From Litsea cubeba (lineage: Eukaryota > Streptophyta > Magnoliopsida > Laurales > Lauraceae), in assembly GCA_012931725.1 (NCBI GenBank), contig CM022944.1, positions 78,116,092 to 78,180,091 on the forward strand: a stretch of 64,000 bases of DNA, given 5' to 3'. The notes beneath the pieces are model-generated. The model saw nothing but the letters and a program-made list of their open reading frames with translations, was not told the origin of the DNA and searched no databases. The position numbers and the translations under genes were made by a program. Shown one piece after another: positions 21,946 to 34,688 of the stretch (position 1 is its first letter; every line of letters begins with the position of its first letter).

Positions 21946-24863
21946 TTTTCTAGTAGTGATAGTCCATTTGGCTCATGGGCTCGCACTACAAAGCTCTGGC
22001 CCCATCTTGCCTCGAGGTTTTATTTTCAAAATAATAGTTTTATCGATGTATTTCCGAACATGGCGAACCACTCAAATCTTCTTCCAATTCGATTCGTAGA
22101 AAACATACGAATTTATGTGGCAAACCATTCAAGTCTATCTCAAATCAATTCATAGAAAAACATACGAATTTATGTGGCAAACCATTCAAATCTATCTCAA
22201 ATCAATTCATAGAAAAACATATGAATTTCCATGGTAAACCACTCAAATACACATGAAAGCAATTTGTATAAAAATCATACGATCAATCCTTTCGAACATG
22301 GAAAACCACATGATTCTATAACAAATCACTGATGCTATTCAAATTAGTTTACCGAAGAATACATATACATTTCTGACTTGAAATGGAGTAAAATAATGTA
22401 GAATGACTTAATGACTTACCAAGAGGCTATCTCAATACACACTTAACCTTTTAAACATTGATTAATAAAAGAACATGTTTGATGCCAATGAAGATCCATA
22501 ACATTTAAAATGATAGAGTGTGCGTTGAGACTTGAAATATTCTCGGGTAATTCCACATGTATTCATTCTCTCATTATTCTCATTCCATTTCATAATTTTT
22601 CAAGTATCACAATTTACCCAAAACTTTCATGGGCTTTTAAGCATAAAAAGGAGATTAATGGGCCTTAAGATGAAGTGGAAAGATGGGATGAAATGGGCCT
22701 AAAACAGGTTGGAAATTGGCCTAAAAACAAGCTGAAACGGGCCTTAAACAGGCTGAAAACAGGCCTCAAAACAGGACCTTAAACAACCCAGAATATGGGC
22801 TAAAAACAACCCATTCCAGAAGCCTGGCTCGCTATAGCGAGCTGGGCTTCTGTCCAGCTCGTGCAGGGGGGTTTTCTCCCCTGATTTCAGCACTTCTTCC
22901 TCTCCATTTGATTTTTCTTTCCCTCCCACTTCTTCTACATCAAATCTAACATACTTTGGGCTTCTCCTTGCCACACCAAATCCATTAAAACAACCATACA
23001 TTACATCATTCCATTCTTTCCAAGATTCAAGCATGAACAAAGCACGTTTTATCCATCAAAACATTAAAATCTGAAATGTGCATAACAAATTCAAAGATGA
23101 TTCATTACTAAATAAAAATCTCAGATTATTGGAATCATAAACTAGAGAACCATAAAGATAAATCTTGGCTCAAACATTTCAAGAACAAATCAATAAACCA
23201 AGGTAGAAAATTCATAGTTTTTAAGAGAATAACAAATACTAATAATAAACAACACACACCATAATATCTGAATATTTACTTGCCTCAAGTCAAGATGGGG
23301 AACAAATCACTCCAAGAGCGCCTCTCTAATAGCAAAGCCCCAAATCTACAAAAGCCCCAAAAATATCCAAGAGAAAACCCTTGAAAAATCAATCTTTTGC
23401 AAATCTCAATGAAAACCCTTGCGTGTATGACAAAAATACTCCAAATGGTTTGAAAAACCAAGATTTGAAGAAAAAAAAGCTTTTGCTAACCTTTGGTAGC
23501 TCAAACAAGGAAGAAAGGCGTGGAAAAGTGGTATCTCCTAGCTCAAATCTTTTGAAAAATACATCTTTGGAAAGCTGGGAAGGTGGGGAAGAAGATGAGA
23601 AGATCATTCCCTCACTTAGCACTCAAGATGGGAGCTTTCAAAGAGGAGAGAGAAAGTGCTGGGAGAAAACCCTAAGCTCCCCTCTTGTTGCAGGAAAATG
23701 AAAGAATGGGAAGAAGAAGAACCCATTGTGGTTTTATAAAGAGTAAGTGGGCTGGGCCCCATGGGCCCCAATCTTACAAAGGCTGAAACTAACATTTGTG
23801 GGTCCCGGATGAAAACGATGAAGAAGACAAAAATGTTCTTCGAAAAATCTATTTTGTAAAAAGTATATTTTCCCCAATTTCTGAAATTTTTGAAATTTAT
23901 GGACAGATTTAGTGAAAATGTCATTTTTGCCCCTTTTTCTCGAAAAACGCAATTTCTGATCATTAAATTAAAATGGTCAAAACATGAAAGTTGTTAAACT
24001 TCATAAAATCAGTCAAAATAAACCAAATTTGGAATTTTTAGAAATCAAGAGTAATTTCTCATAAAAATACAAATCATATGGACCGGGTCAAACCAAAGTC
24101 AACGGTCTTCAAAATCTCCAAGGCTATGAAAAATCTAGTCAAACTCAAAGACAAAGTCAAACCAACTCAAATCTCACTTAACAAGCTAAACCATGATTAA
24201 AATAATGCTAAACAAAAGAACTGGGGGTCGGGGTCTTACAAATATCCTCCTTCCTTGGCCTCAAAACTCCTCAAAAGTTCAACTCATTTTCCCAAAGAAA
24301 AAGCCCCTTTTTATAGCCAAAAGGTTGCCAACGGCTAGTAAAATATGCTTTTAGCGGGGGCCGGGGTCGACAGTAAAAGTGTATAGCAGCCGCCGGTATA
24401 AGTCCTTCCAACGGTCATATTTGTTTTTGAAAATTTGCTTTTAGCGGCGGTCGCAAGCGCCGGTAAAGGTGATATATTAGCCGCCGGTAAAAGTCATGTT
24501 TTCCCAAAAAATATACATTTTAAAGAGATTTTCTTGTGGGGACTTTAGGCTATGGAAGCAAGCATGGAAACATGATTTTAATCAATCTAAGTGTTATAAA
24601 ATCATGAAACAAAAAAAAAGTCAAATTTGATTTGAGATTTTTAAAACATTGGCTAACTTGATTTATAAAAAATCATTTTCAAACTAAATGCATCCAAGTT
24701 TAAAACACAAATATGCATGAAACATGAATTCTGAAAGCTTTAAAACCATGCAAGTGAAAATCAAGATTTCAAGATATTCTAAATCAATGCATGTGTGAAA
24801 ATTCATGAGATGAATAAAATGATAATGCATCCATCAAATTGCAAATACACAAAATCCCTAACA

Positions 24864-26992
24864 ATCTCCCCCTTTGCAATTTGATGACAAACCTTACTCA
24901 ACACTAATTCTTCACACTTAGTCTCTAGCTCCTCCTTGGCTGGATAAGGCTTGAAATCTTCTTGGATGCTCCTTTGACTTGGCTTGGGCTCTAGCTCTTT
25001 TTCTTCAATCTTCTTGATGCTTGGAGCTTGATCAATCTTCAAGCTTTCTCTTCATCTTCCTTTCTTTAGGCCAAGCATCTTCTTTAGCTCCTAAGCTTTC
25101 TTCTTTCATCTCTCCCTCTTAGACCATGCACTCTCCCTTTGACATTAAACTTGAGTATTCTCTCCCCCTTAATCTCTCAATTTTCTCCCCCTTTAACATT
25201 AAATTGCAAAGGTATCTTCAATTGAAGAGGTTAGGAATTTCTTCAAGTTGTACCTACACACATGAAACAAGGAAAATACCTTTTAGTAGCACCTGTTAAC
25301 AAATGAAATTGAAAATGAAATTCGTAAGAGGATATCATGTATGTGTAGTAAGCTTAAGGGTATAGAGCCTATGCATGGGTAAATTTGATCAATGCTAATA
25401 CTTCCTTAGAAGATTTACACTCCCCCTCAATCCATAATCTCCTTTTGTCAAACTTTTGACAAGAATTTAACTATTAGGTGCAAGAAGAAGATGGTTTAAC
25501 CAATTGAGGGTTACCTTCAACGGAAGGATTAGATACCAATTGATAATAATTGACTATAAAGCACAAAATGATCAAATTACCAAAATAAAGAGCAAAGGTC
25601 AAAAGGATAACAATCATGGATATCAACTGAAATAAAAATACCAATTGAGATTTAAGGATATGACTATTAATTCAATCACTCTAAAATGGAGATAGAAAGA
25701 ATATAACTATTAAGATTAATCCAAATTAGAGCTATCCATGATGTTATGGGGTTTACTAAACATAGCATCAATCAATATAACTATGAAAAACATATGCTAT
25801 GAATATTTTGAAATCATTTCATTCAATCATTAAATGTGACTATTATGAGCAAGATGAGTGAAATGAAGTTCAAAAACATGAAGCCTACCTCAACCAATAA
25901 CCAACCAAGATTATGAATACATAAACATGGTGGTCATGAGATATACCTATTTGAGCAAGAGAGGAGGCAAACATGAAAAATTGCATTTTTTAAAAAATAT
26001 GACTTATTAGAGCATGCAATTTTCAAAGTGTCAAATCATATGAATTCAACATATAAGATCCATCAACCAATAGATATAACTCCTAAATACAAGGAGTGGA
26101 TTTCAAAGAAGTTCATATGATCAAGAGCACTACTATGAAGTTGAAACATGTAAGATGACATCATTAAGGAAAAATACACATGTATCAATATCATAACCAT
26201 CCATTTCAAATAATGACTAGAAAACGCAAAAGATGGATTTGAGAGTTCTAGTATGGTATGGACAAATATAACTAAGAACACAACCATACAAGGAACCAAT
26301 AGACATTTGAATAGAGAGGATTAATTAAAATCAAGATCTAACATGTAAAAACTCCACTCTAGCAAAGATGCACAAGTCTATGTATAGAATGCAAAACTAT
26401 TTCATGATTCACAAATCATACAAATCAATTTGCTCATAAAAGAAAGTAACTAGAAGAGCAAAGAAGCAAATTGTTTATAACATCATTCATTTCCATTTTT
26501 AAGATGATATATCCAAATGCATAAGGAAATGAGAACATGGAACATGCTTTGGTGATTATAACTATTGATGTTTTAGAGCACTTCCATTCATACAATCTTC
26601 AAATCATTTCAATAAACAAAATCCAACAATGAGCATAAAGAGGATTATTTTGAAGATAACACATAACCAATTTTCAATTTATGTTTTAAAGAATATAACT
26701 ACAAGTGCTCATACAAATTGACTTGAACAAGTATGACTTGATATCAATTGGAAAATACATTCAAATAAAAAGTATAACTATAAGACTCTAACCAATTGAG
26801 TCTCAAGTCTATCAAAGAATTTGATTTTCATATAATAACTTAGTAAGTATATAATGAAAATCAATTTTGGTCCTCAAGTCTCATCAATGAGGCTCAATCA
26901 TTTTTCAACTTGCATTTTTTTAAAATGATATAACTTATTTGAAACACATACAAGTTGATTTTTCAAAACACTAATTTTCCATATGAAAGTAT
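24864..26992 (-). other. Element F internal region, 3' part (polypurine tracts and AT-rich filler)
   Basis: Directly inside the 3' LTR the minus strand reads GCAAAGGGGGAGAT, the main polypurine tract. Similar tracts lie at about 25,161-25,170, 25,185-25,196 and 25,421-25,427, the multiple tracts known in Sireviruses. From 24,803 to 25,140 the minus strand has a short Glu/Lys-rich open stretch (SIKKIEEKELEPKPSQ), without a known domain. The rest is AT-rich with a recurring (a)tataacta motif every 60-150 bases, and holds no pol. Confidence 0.7.
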
Positions 26993-28989
26993 TGTTGGGA
27001 TTGGTGTATGCCCTAAAGCCCACTAGCTGCACTCTCATCTTTTGTTACTGGATATTTACTGGTTATTTAATGGAATGACTCTTTTATGCTTAAACATGTA
27101 TATATGTATGGTTGTGTAAGGCCCATTGTTTCTAATAAATGAATTAGGTGTGTAGTGTCTACACACAGATAGGTCTAATTCATGGACACTGGAAACATCA
27201 TATTTGTTCATAACTGAGAGATGGAGCTGGACACTTCATCTTGGTATAAGTTATAATGAGAGACTCTCCTGTATTCAGGGTGACTTACCTAAGTCATGGG
27301 AGGGCTTTCCCGGATTCATCTCATTAGTGCATATGCAATGCATTGAACAGGACCATGGTAGGTGTGATCTCTAAAATAGTACTATCAGAGAAAGAGATCA
27401 AGTCACCTCATGCTACTGAGTGACCGGTGCTCTTAATCTTGAGCATTTGTGGATGAACCGACGAAGTCAAGTTCTTGTGCTTTAATTCACTATGGGTGAG
27501 ATTCTTTTCATGGGTCAACAGCTCTGTGTTTTGGGTACTCAGACTTAATCAGTTGGGACGTGCAGATGCAATAAAGAATCTATGCCCTCTAATGATGGAA
27601 TGATCGTCCCCTTAGAATTATCCGATTAATCATCAAAATCTAAGATCTTAGTATATTGATGTTCCATATGGATATTGAACTTGTGGGTCGCTCCCTGGAT
27701 CAAGAGAATGATATCCGAATGATGATTATGTTAAGGATATGAAGTTCTAAGGTTTAGATGTAATCGGGAAGGTTGATAGTACATGTGATAACCTGACTCG
27801 ATTATGGATGTTACATAGAGGGGCATTCAGGTCATTACACTTAGTAGGTCGAAGACAACCGTCATTTTATGACGAGCTTATTATATTATATATTTGTCCT
27901 TGGAGTTCAACCATAACTCTTTAGTGGAATGAGTTAAGGTTAAAATGGTCTTTATGTTGCTATGGGTTTAGCATGGACATTTTGGTCATTTTGGGAGCCA
28001 ATGGCAAATATGTCTTTTGGTCCCTTCTCTAGTCACTTACCAAGATTGGCATGGTTTCCTAAGATGTTTAGATAACATTTGGATGAATTATTTTAGTGGA
28101 AAAATAATTTTGAGTTTAAATTCAAATAGGCCTTTGATGGCATACATGAATTTAATTCTAGATAAATTGTATGTGGGCCATAGTGTGCATTATCATGAGG
28201 GACGTCCATAATAGGATTTCCATGGGTAAGGTTTCCAATTTTAAGTAGGTCTCTCTACTTGGAAGGTTGGACTCCTCTTTGGATTAGTATTCCTATGAGA
28301 AAGTTTCCTTTTTGGATTAGGAACTTAAAATTAGTAAGTGTTGTATAACTAGGATTACTAATTGCATGGGAAGTTCTTTTTAGTTTCCTTTTCTAATTAG
28401 AGTGTTTCTTAAAGGAAATAAATCTTTCCTTTTAAGACATCTATGAGAATTAGAAGAGATAAACTTTTAGGAAAGGTTTCCATAAAGTTTCTATAAAAGA
28501 AACCCAACAAGCCCTTGGACGTCCAACATAAGAGAGTGCAAGTAATGCTCCCACACGTCCAGCCTTGGTTGCTTTCATTCTTCATTGAAGAAAGTTGTAG
28601 GTCTGAGATTTTTCCTTGGAAAATTAGTTCTCAATTCCTAGATTAAGATCCCACCATCTTAGCCAATCAGATTTGGAAGTGAGATAGAGGAGAAGATCAA
28701 AGGCAACACTACTGCAGAAAATTCCAGCAACTTGTTTGCTAATTGCAAGTCTGAGTTCGGGCCTTTGGATCTATTTTTTCAGAGATTTGAAGTCTACAAA
28801 TCTTCGAGGTAATAGTCTTCTTCGTTCTCCTTTAATTATACACTTATTGGTCATGAATTCATGGAGTTCTCATGCGATCTCTATGGCTGATTTATGCTGC
28901 CCAAATCAGATTTTTTAAAATCTGTCATGTTACAAATTAGCCATGAATATCTTCCGCTAATTCAGATCTGAATCGCAGTTTCTTTCAGT
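26993..28989 (+). repeat. Element G 5' LTR
   Basis: Starts TGTTGGGATTGGTGTATG and ends ttctttca. A TATA box (TATAAAAG, 28,492-28,499) marks the likely promoter, with transcription starting some 30 bases on. A 64-codon open frame at 28,017 recurs at 35,714 because it is LTR sequence; it is not a gene. Confidence 0.95.
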
Positions 28990-28990
28990 G

Positions 28991-29002
28991 GTATCGGAGC
29001 CA
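28991..29002 (+). promoter_or_regulatory. Primer-binding site of element G
   Basis: TGGTATCGGAGC, one base after the LTR, is the copia initiator-Met-tRNA primer site with A-to-G at position 8, a variant common in copia elements. Confidence 0.88.
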
Positions 29003-30738
29003 CTCCATGTGAAATCATGATCCCATGTTGTGTATAATTAATCCTAGATTGATTATGGGCATGGTGGCACCCTATTAAAGTTATGTTGTGATGCATGTTG
29101 TGTGCAAGTTTCATTAACATTGCTGGAATTTATTTTTCAGATTTGTTTAATGATGCACATAGTATGTTTGCATGCTCTAACCTCTTTGTTTGCAGCCATG
29201 TATCACATCCTTGATGGTTCGCATGATTGTTATGTGGATTTGGATGTTTTTTCAATAGTTGGAAAGTGTACGATTGCGCGTTTAGCAATCATAGGAAGTT
29301 GTAATTCTTTCTTTACTTTTATTCCAACTAGTCTTGATGTAAGCTTTATTGAAAAGCATAGGTATCTCCAATGTAATTTGGGGTTTTGTTTTTTATGGGT
29401 TCACTTGTATAAATTTAATTTATTGGAACAAGCAAGAAGAAGAAAGTTTTAAGAAAGGTTGCAAGTAACCGGATTCCTTGGTGGTGGAGGAGACAAGACT
29501 TCTTGGTGAAAGATGAGATCTATTCTTGATGTCCTAGTTCGATAAGGATTGGAAGTCCAAAGAGCAAGGAGCCATCAAGGATTGCATACTTTTATTTGCT
29601 TTTATATATAGAATGCATGGATGAGTGCTTTATATAATTGCTATAATTGTCACCTAGAAACATGGCCACCATTAGGTTCTAAAATTGGCATCTTTTTGTA
29701 TTAGATTGTTTTTAGTTTGGCAAATTATTTTAAACGGAACTTAGACCAGCACCTTTTATATGTCTAAGGTTTAAAATTGGATAGGGTTTAGTTTATCTTG
29801 GTACCCTTGGTTTCCAAAGAAGGCTAAACTAAAATCTAATTAGATGCTACCTATGGGTTTTCATAACCCAAGATAGGTCTTTGATTCTTTGAAGGGATTT
29901 GCTCAAATATTTTAAAGCAAAGGTTATTTATTTTTAAGATGACTTAAGTCATAAATTTAATTAACCAAGTTTGCTAGATTTAAAAAGAGTTTTTGAGTAA
30001 AACAATGTAAAGGTCAAAAAGTATAAACCCTAGTGATAAATAATCAAGTGGGAGAGGGGTTTTAGGAAAGACCCCACGGCCTTCCATTTTCGGTTCATGT
30101 TATCTCATTAAAGTGTTAGTAGGAGCGGCCATCCCTTCGGTGGAGTTCTTTACTAAAGACCGCTTTGATGGGTTAATGGGTGAACTAATGTGAACATTCA
30201 TAATGAGGTGTTAGTAGGAGCGGCCATCCCTTCGGTGGAGTTCTTTACTAAAGATCACTTCTATAGAATGTCAATGAAGTGTTGGTGGGAGCGGCCATCC
30301 CTTCGGTGGAGCTCTTTACTAAAGGTCACTTCTAGGATGAATAAAAGTATCTTCCCTTCGGAAGACTTAATCATAGACATTCTGGGAAATTTCATAAGAA
30401 ATGGTTATACACTTGACATAAGACGGTAATGACCTCTCCCTAGGAGTTTAAGGTTATTTGTCATATGAGGCCAAACCAATCAGTGATTGGACTACCACTG
30501 GATGTGTATCCAGCTAGTGATAATCCAAATAAGTATGCCTTAATTCAACGTGACTGTAGGCTCGGCCATCCCTTCGATGGAGGGTCTATGAGGAGGTTGA
30601 AACACTGATACATTATGATTGGGGTTAAATAATGTAAAAAGTTTTGTGCTTTGTCTTTCCTTTTATAACAAGCACCATATGCATATTACATATATACTGC
30701 ATGTGTAATTATAAAACCGCTTTTATATCCAGAAAGAG
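29003..30738 (+). other. Element G untranslated leader with tandem repeats
   Basis: 1.7 kb between the primer site and gag. A 116-codon open frame at 29,102-29,452 has no recognisable domain. From about 30,114 to 30,345 a unit of about 85-90 bases (core gcggccatcccttcggtgga, then ttctttactaaag) occurs three times, and its core returns near 30,563. The core contains ccatcccttcggtgg, which could form a small hairpin. Confidence 0.7.
30114..30345 (+). repeat. Three tandem units in the element G leader
   Basis: Each unit has gtgttagtaggagcggccat (third copy gtgttggtgggagcggccat), then cccttcggtggag and tctttactaaag, then a variable spacer. A fourth, diverged core lies at about 30,562-30,583. Confidence 0.85.
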
Positions 30739-31986
30739 ATGGGCAAAGATTCTTTTAGTCCGTTGATGTGCATTCTTCGTGAGAACAAACTGACTGGCCC
30801 TAACTACGTAGATTGGAAGAGAAATCTTGACATAGTACTCACTGCTGAGGAGTACAAGTATGTCTTGGTAGAAAACTGTCCGGATATTGATGCTAATCCT
30901 ACTGATGACCAGTTAGAGGCTGAAAGGAAATGGAAGAAAGCGAACAGCATGGCTAAATGCTACATGCTCGCTTCCATGTCCAACGTGTTGCAAACACAGC
31001 ACGAGCATATGGACACAGCCTATGAAATCATGATGTCCTTGTCTGAGATGTTCGCAGACAAGAGCAGGCCAGCTAGGCAAGCTGCTATGAGGACCATCAT
31101 GAATGCTAGGATGGCTGAGGGAACTCCTGTCAGAGAGCATATGCTCAAGTTGATGGATTGTTTCAATGAAGCTGAGATTCTAGGGGCTGAGATTGATGCA
31201 GGGAGTCAGACTGACATGATTCTCGAAACTTTGCCGGATTCTTTCAATCAGTTCAAGCTCAATTTCAATATGAGCAAGATGGACATGACTCTCCCTGAGT
31301 TAATGAAAGAACTCCAGGCGGCAGAGGCCATCATGAAGCCCAAAGCCCAAGCTCATTTTTTCCAGTCTTCCTCTAAACTAAACCCGAAAGGGAAGAAGTC
31401 CAAGAAGAAGCAGAACAAGGGAAAAGGGCAGAAAAAGGACAACACTGGTAATAAGAAGGACAATGGTACAGATGGAAAGCCCAAAGGGAAATGCTTCAAG
31501 TGTGGCCTCAAAGGTCATTGGAAGAAAGATTGTCCCAAGTTCCTGGCCTCAGTTAAGAAAGGTACATCTTTTTCATACTACATTGAAACTTGTCTAGTGG
31601 TTGATTCTACTGACTCATGGATAGTAGACTCAGGAGCCACAAATCATATCTGCAATTCATTGCAGGGGTTTCAGATAATGCAGAGAATTGAGAAAGGAGA
31701 GTTTGCCTTTAGAGTCGGAACTGGAGCTAAAGTTTGGGCAGTTGCAGTAGGAGTTGTTACCTTACATTTTCCATGTAATAGGATATTAGTTTTAAATAAT
31801 GTTTTCTATGTTCCGGACATGAGGAAGAATTTAATTTCAGTTTTCAGATTAATTGAATTTAATTATTCAGTTTCTTTCCATTCTGGTGTTGATATCAGTA
31901 GAGATGGAAATATTATATGTTCCGGTAGAATACATGACAACTTATTTTATATATATCCTATTGCTCCCACACTGCATAATGTATAA
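30739..31986 (+). pseudogene. Element G gag and protease
   Basis: Start at the first ATG of the frame (MGKDSFSPLMCILRENKLTG). Residues about 1-215 are the copia gag (NYVDWKRNLDIVL, then the UBN2-like helical part). A Lys-rich linker leads to the CCHC knuckle CFKCGLKGHWKKDC (31,492-31,533), then the protease with its active-site DSGA at 31,627-31,638 (WIVDSGATNHICNS) and the downstream FYVPDMRKNLISV strand. A TAA at 31,984-31,986 ends the frame 415 codons in, just before the pre-integrase region. The downstream domains are in the same frame, so this is a nonsense change, not a normal gag end; the codon is one C-to-T change from Gln. The gag would package element RNA; the protease would cut the polyprotein. 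Confidence 0.9.
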
Positions 31987-34674
31987 CAAGAAAACTCAAC
32001 TTCCCTTAAGAGGAAGGTATCTTCAATCAATGACACATATCTTTGGCACTTACGTTTGGGTCACATTAACCTAAAACGGATTCAGAGGTTGGTAGAAGAT
32101 GGGCCTTTGAGCTCATTAGATTTCGAACCTTTTCCTCAGTGCGAATCTTGTCTCAAGGGAAAGATGACCAGAAGGTCATTCTCTGGAAAGGGACTAAGGT
32201 CAAAGGAGTTGTTAGAATTGATTCACACTGATGTGTGTGGTCCTATGAACAAACCGGCTCGAGGAGGGTATGAGTATTACATCACCTTCACCGATGATTA
32301 CTCTAGGTATGGATATATATACTTAATGCGACGCAAGTCTAAGGTGTTTGATAAGTTCAAACAATTCAAGGCTGAGGCGGAGCTACAACTAGGGAAACAT
32401 ATCAAAGCCCTTCGATCTGACCGAGGTAGCGAGTACCTCCTGGGTGAGTTCAAGGAGTACCTCACACAACATGGGATTGTGTCTCAGTTGTCTGCACCGG
32501 GTACACCCCAGCAAAATGGTGTAGCGGAGAGAAGAAACCGTACCCTTCTTGATATGGTAAGGTCCATGATGAGTCATGCAACCCTACCTATATCTTTTTG
32601 GGGATATGCCCTAGAAGCAGCAGCATACATTTTAAATCTGGTACCTTCTAAATCAGTACCTAGGACACCGCAAGAAATGTGGACAGGTCGAAAACCTAGT
32701 TTAAGACATATTCACATTTGGGGTTGTCCAGCCTATGTACTGAATGATAAAGCTACCAAGCTGGAACCCATATCAGAAATGTGCTACTTCATTGGGTATC
32801 CTGAGGGAACCAGAGGTGGCATCTTTTATCATCCAAAGGAGCAAAAAGTGCTCATCAGCACTCATGCTAGGTACTTGGAGGATGATTGTATGATGGACCA
32901 AGAGCTTAGTTGTAAAGAAACCCTTGAGGAGATTCTTCCGGGTTCTCCTATAACATCTGTACCAGATCCTGAGATAGTAGATGAACAAGATATTCCTTTG
33001 AACACTCCGGAGCCTCGTCGTAGTGGGAGAGTTTCTAGACAGCCAGAAAGATATCTAGGAGTGTCTTTTAAGACAGACTCTGAAGATCTGGTTGAGGATC
33101 CTACTAGTTATGATGAAGCAGTAACGGATATAGATGCTGACATGTGGCAGCAAGCGATGAAATCTGAAATGGATTCTTTGTATTCCAATCAAGTCTGGGA
33201 ACTTGTAAATGCACCTGAAGGGATTAAACCCATAGGGTGCAAGTGGATTTACAAGAGGAAGAGAGGAGTGGATGGGAAGGTGGAAACCTTCAAAGCAAGA
33301 CTGGTGGCGAAAGGATATACTCAGAAAGAGGGTATCGATTATGAGGAAACCTTTTCACCAGTGGCTGTGCTTAAGTCCATAAGGATTCTCTTGGCCATCG
33401 CATGTCATTATGACTACGAGATATGGCAGATGGATGTCAAGACAGCTTTTCTTAATGGAAGTCTTGACGAATGCATCTATATGATGCAACCAGAGGGCTT
33501 CATTGCTAGTGGCCAAGATAACATGGTTTGTAAGCTTAAGAAGTCCATCTATGGACTTAAGCAAGCATCTAGAGCATGGAACATCAAGTTTAATCAAGCA
33601 GTCAAATCTTTTGGCTTTGATCAAAACATTGATGAACCATGTGTGTATAAGAAAGGAAGTGGAAAAGCAGTTGCATTTTTGGTTCTGTATGTAGATGACA
33701 TATTACTTATAGGAAATGATGTAGGTTTATTGTCATCCACAAAGCTTTGGTTATCCTCTCAATTTCAGATGAAGGATTTGGGTGAGGCCAGCTATATCTT
33801 AGGGATCAAGCTTTTGCGTGATTGCAAGAATAAGATGTTAGCCCTATCCCAATCTTCATACATTGAGAAGATATTGGTCAAGTTTAACATGCATGACTCC
33901 AAGAAGGGTCTCCTACATTCTAGACATGGAGTACCACTGTCCCGAGATCAATGTCCAAAGACATCTGAAGAGATAGAGAGCATGAGGAGAGTTCCATATG
34001 CATCTGCTGTTGGAAGCCTCATGTATGCTATGTTATGTACTAGACCAGATATTTGCTTTGCCGTTGGCATGGTTAGCAGATATCAGTCAAACCCTGGACC
34101 TATGCATTGGACAGCTGTTAAGCATATATTCAAGTATCTTCGGAGAACGAAAGATTATATGCTAACCTTTCGAGTAGATGATCTAACGCCATTGGCGTAT
34201 ACAGACTCTGATTTCCAATCTGATAGTGATGCCAGAAAGTCTACTTCAGGGTATGTCTTTACTTTGTCAGGAGGGGCTATATCATGGAGAAGTGTCAAGC
34301 AATCCTATACTGCTGATTCTACCATGGAAGCAGAGTATGTGGCGGCATCGGAAGCTGCGAAGGAAGCAGTATGGCTCAGAGAATTCCTGTTGGAATTAGG
34401 AGTTATTCCTGCAGTGCATAAACCGATTGTCATATACTGCGATAACACTGGTGCTGTAACACAGTGCAAAGAGCCTAGGAATCACAAGAAAGGAAAGCAC
34501 ATTCAGAGAAAGTACCACTTGATCTGGGAATTCATTCAGGATGGAGAGATAGTGGTGGAGCATATTGCTTCAGCAAATAACTTAGCTGACCCATTCACTA
34601 AGACTCTTACAGAGAAAGTCTTCACTTCTCATGTTGAGTCTATGGGTGTTAGGTTAGGAAGCAGTGATCTTTAG
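31987..34674 (+). pseudogene. Element G integrase, reverse transcriptase and RNase H
   Basis: Continues in the gag frame after the TAA. The GAG-pre-integrase motif (YLWHLRLGHINL) starts near 32,038. The integrase catalytic triad is complete: D of HTDVCGP, D of RSDRGSEY, and E of GVAERRNR with 35 residues between the last two. RT begins near 33,180, with WQMDVKTAFLNG, and its active site YVDD at 33,688-33,699. RNase H follows, with ADSTMEAEYVA and YCDNTGA; the end LADPFTKTL is typical of copia. Stop TAG at 34,672-34,674 lies just before the polypurine tract. All 896 codons after the stop are open. Domain order IN-RT-RH proves Ty1/copia. Apart from the upstream TAA it looks functional by sequence. 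Confidence 0.93.
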
Positions 34675-34676
34675 TG

Positions 34677-34688
34677 CAAGTGGGAGTT
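34677..34688 (+). promoter_or_regulatory. Polypurine tract of element G
   Basis: caagtgggagtt directly before the 3' LTR start at 34,689, the usual primer for plus-strand DNA. Its central purine run is short but correctly placed. Confidence 0.8.

Larger units (their letters stand above)
14297..21958. mobile_element. CACTA (En/Spm-type) DNA transposon with gene fragments
   Basis: The left end reads CACTACTAGAAAAA and the right end is its inverse (ttttttctagtagtg), flanked by matching 3-bp duplications ATA (14,294-14,296 and 21,959-21,961). Arrays of the ten-base motif TATATCGGTT and its complement fill the first 0.3 kb and last 0.45 kb, the usual subterminal transposase-binding zones. The 7.66-kb element has no open frame of transposase size and no TPD1/TPA-like motif that I recognise, so it is non-autonomous. 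Its body has exon-like pieces (RGG-rich exon, PARP exon) separated by intron-like DNA, as in Pack-CACTA elements. Confidence 0.93.
13032..24240 (-). mobile_element. Element D: solo LTR of the B family, split by a CACTA transposon
   Basis: The ends match the B and E LTRs (TGTCACACCCCGAAACCG at the left; ggtcggggtcttaca at the right). The 5-bp flanks are AACAT (13,027-13,031) and AATAT (24,241-24,245), a target duplication with one change. Neither side has a primer site or polypurine tract, so no internal region remains: it is a solo LTR left by recombination between the two LTRs of a full copy. Without the CACTA it is about 3.54 kb, close to B (3.40) and E (3.47). Confidence 0.9.
11884..24863 (-). 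repeat. Element F 3' LTR, split by solo LTR D
   Basis: The pieces 11,884-13,031 and 24,246-24,863 match 38,715-40,459 in order; the join falls exactly at the D insertion, leaving an LTR of about 1.77 kb. The left edge is TGTAAGTCCGGGATCC and the right edge ccctaaca. On the minus strand a TATA box (TATAAAAAGG, 24,315-24,306) lies in the right piece. Next to the right edge is the polypurine tract, which makes this the 3' LTR. Confidence 0.9.

Noticed and set aside
13032..24240. D as a full-length retrotransposon
   Set aside because: Only LTR sequence plus the CACTA is present; there is no second LTR, primer site or polypurine tract.
28017..28211. A 64-codon open frame that recurs identically at 35,714-35,908
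   Set aside because: It is repeated because both copies are LTR sequence of element G; there is no domain and no coding context.
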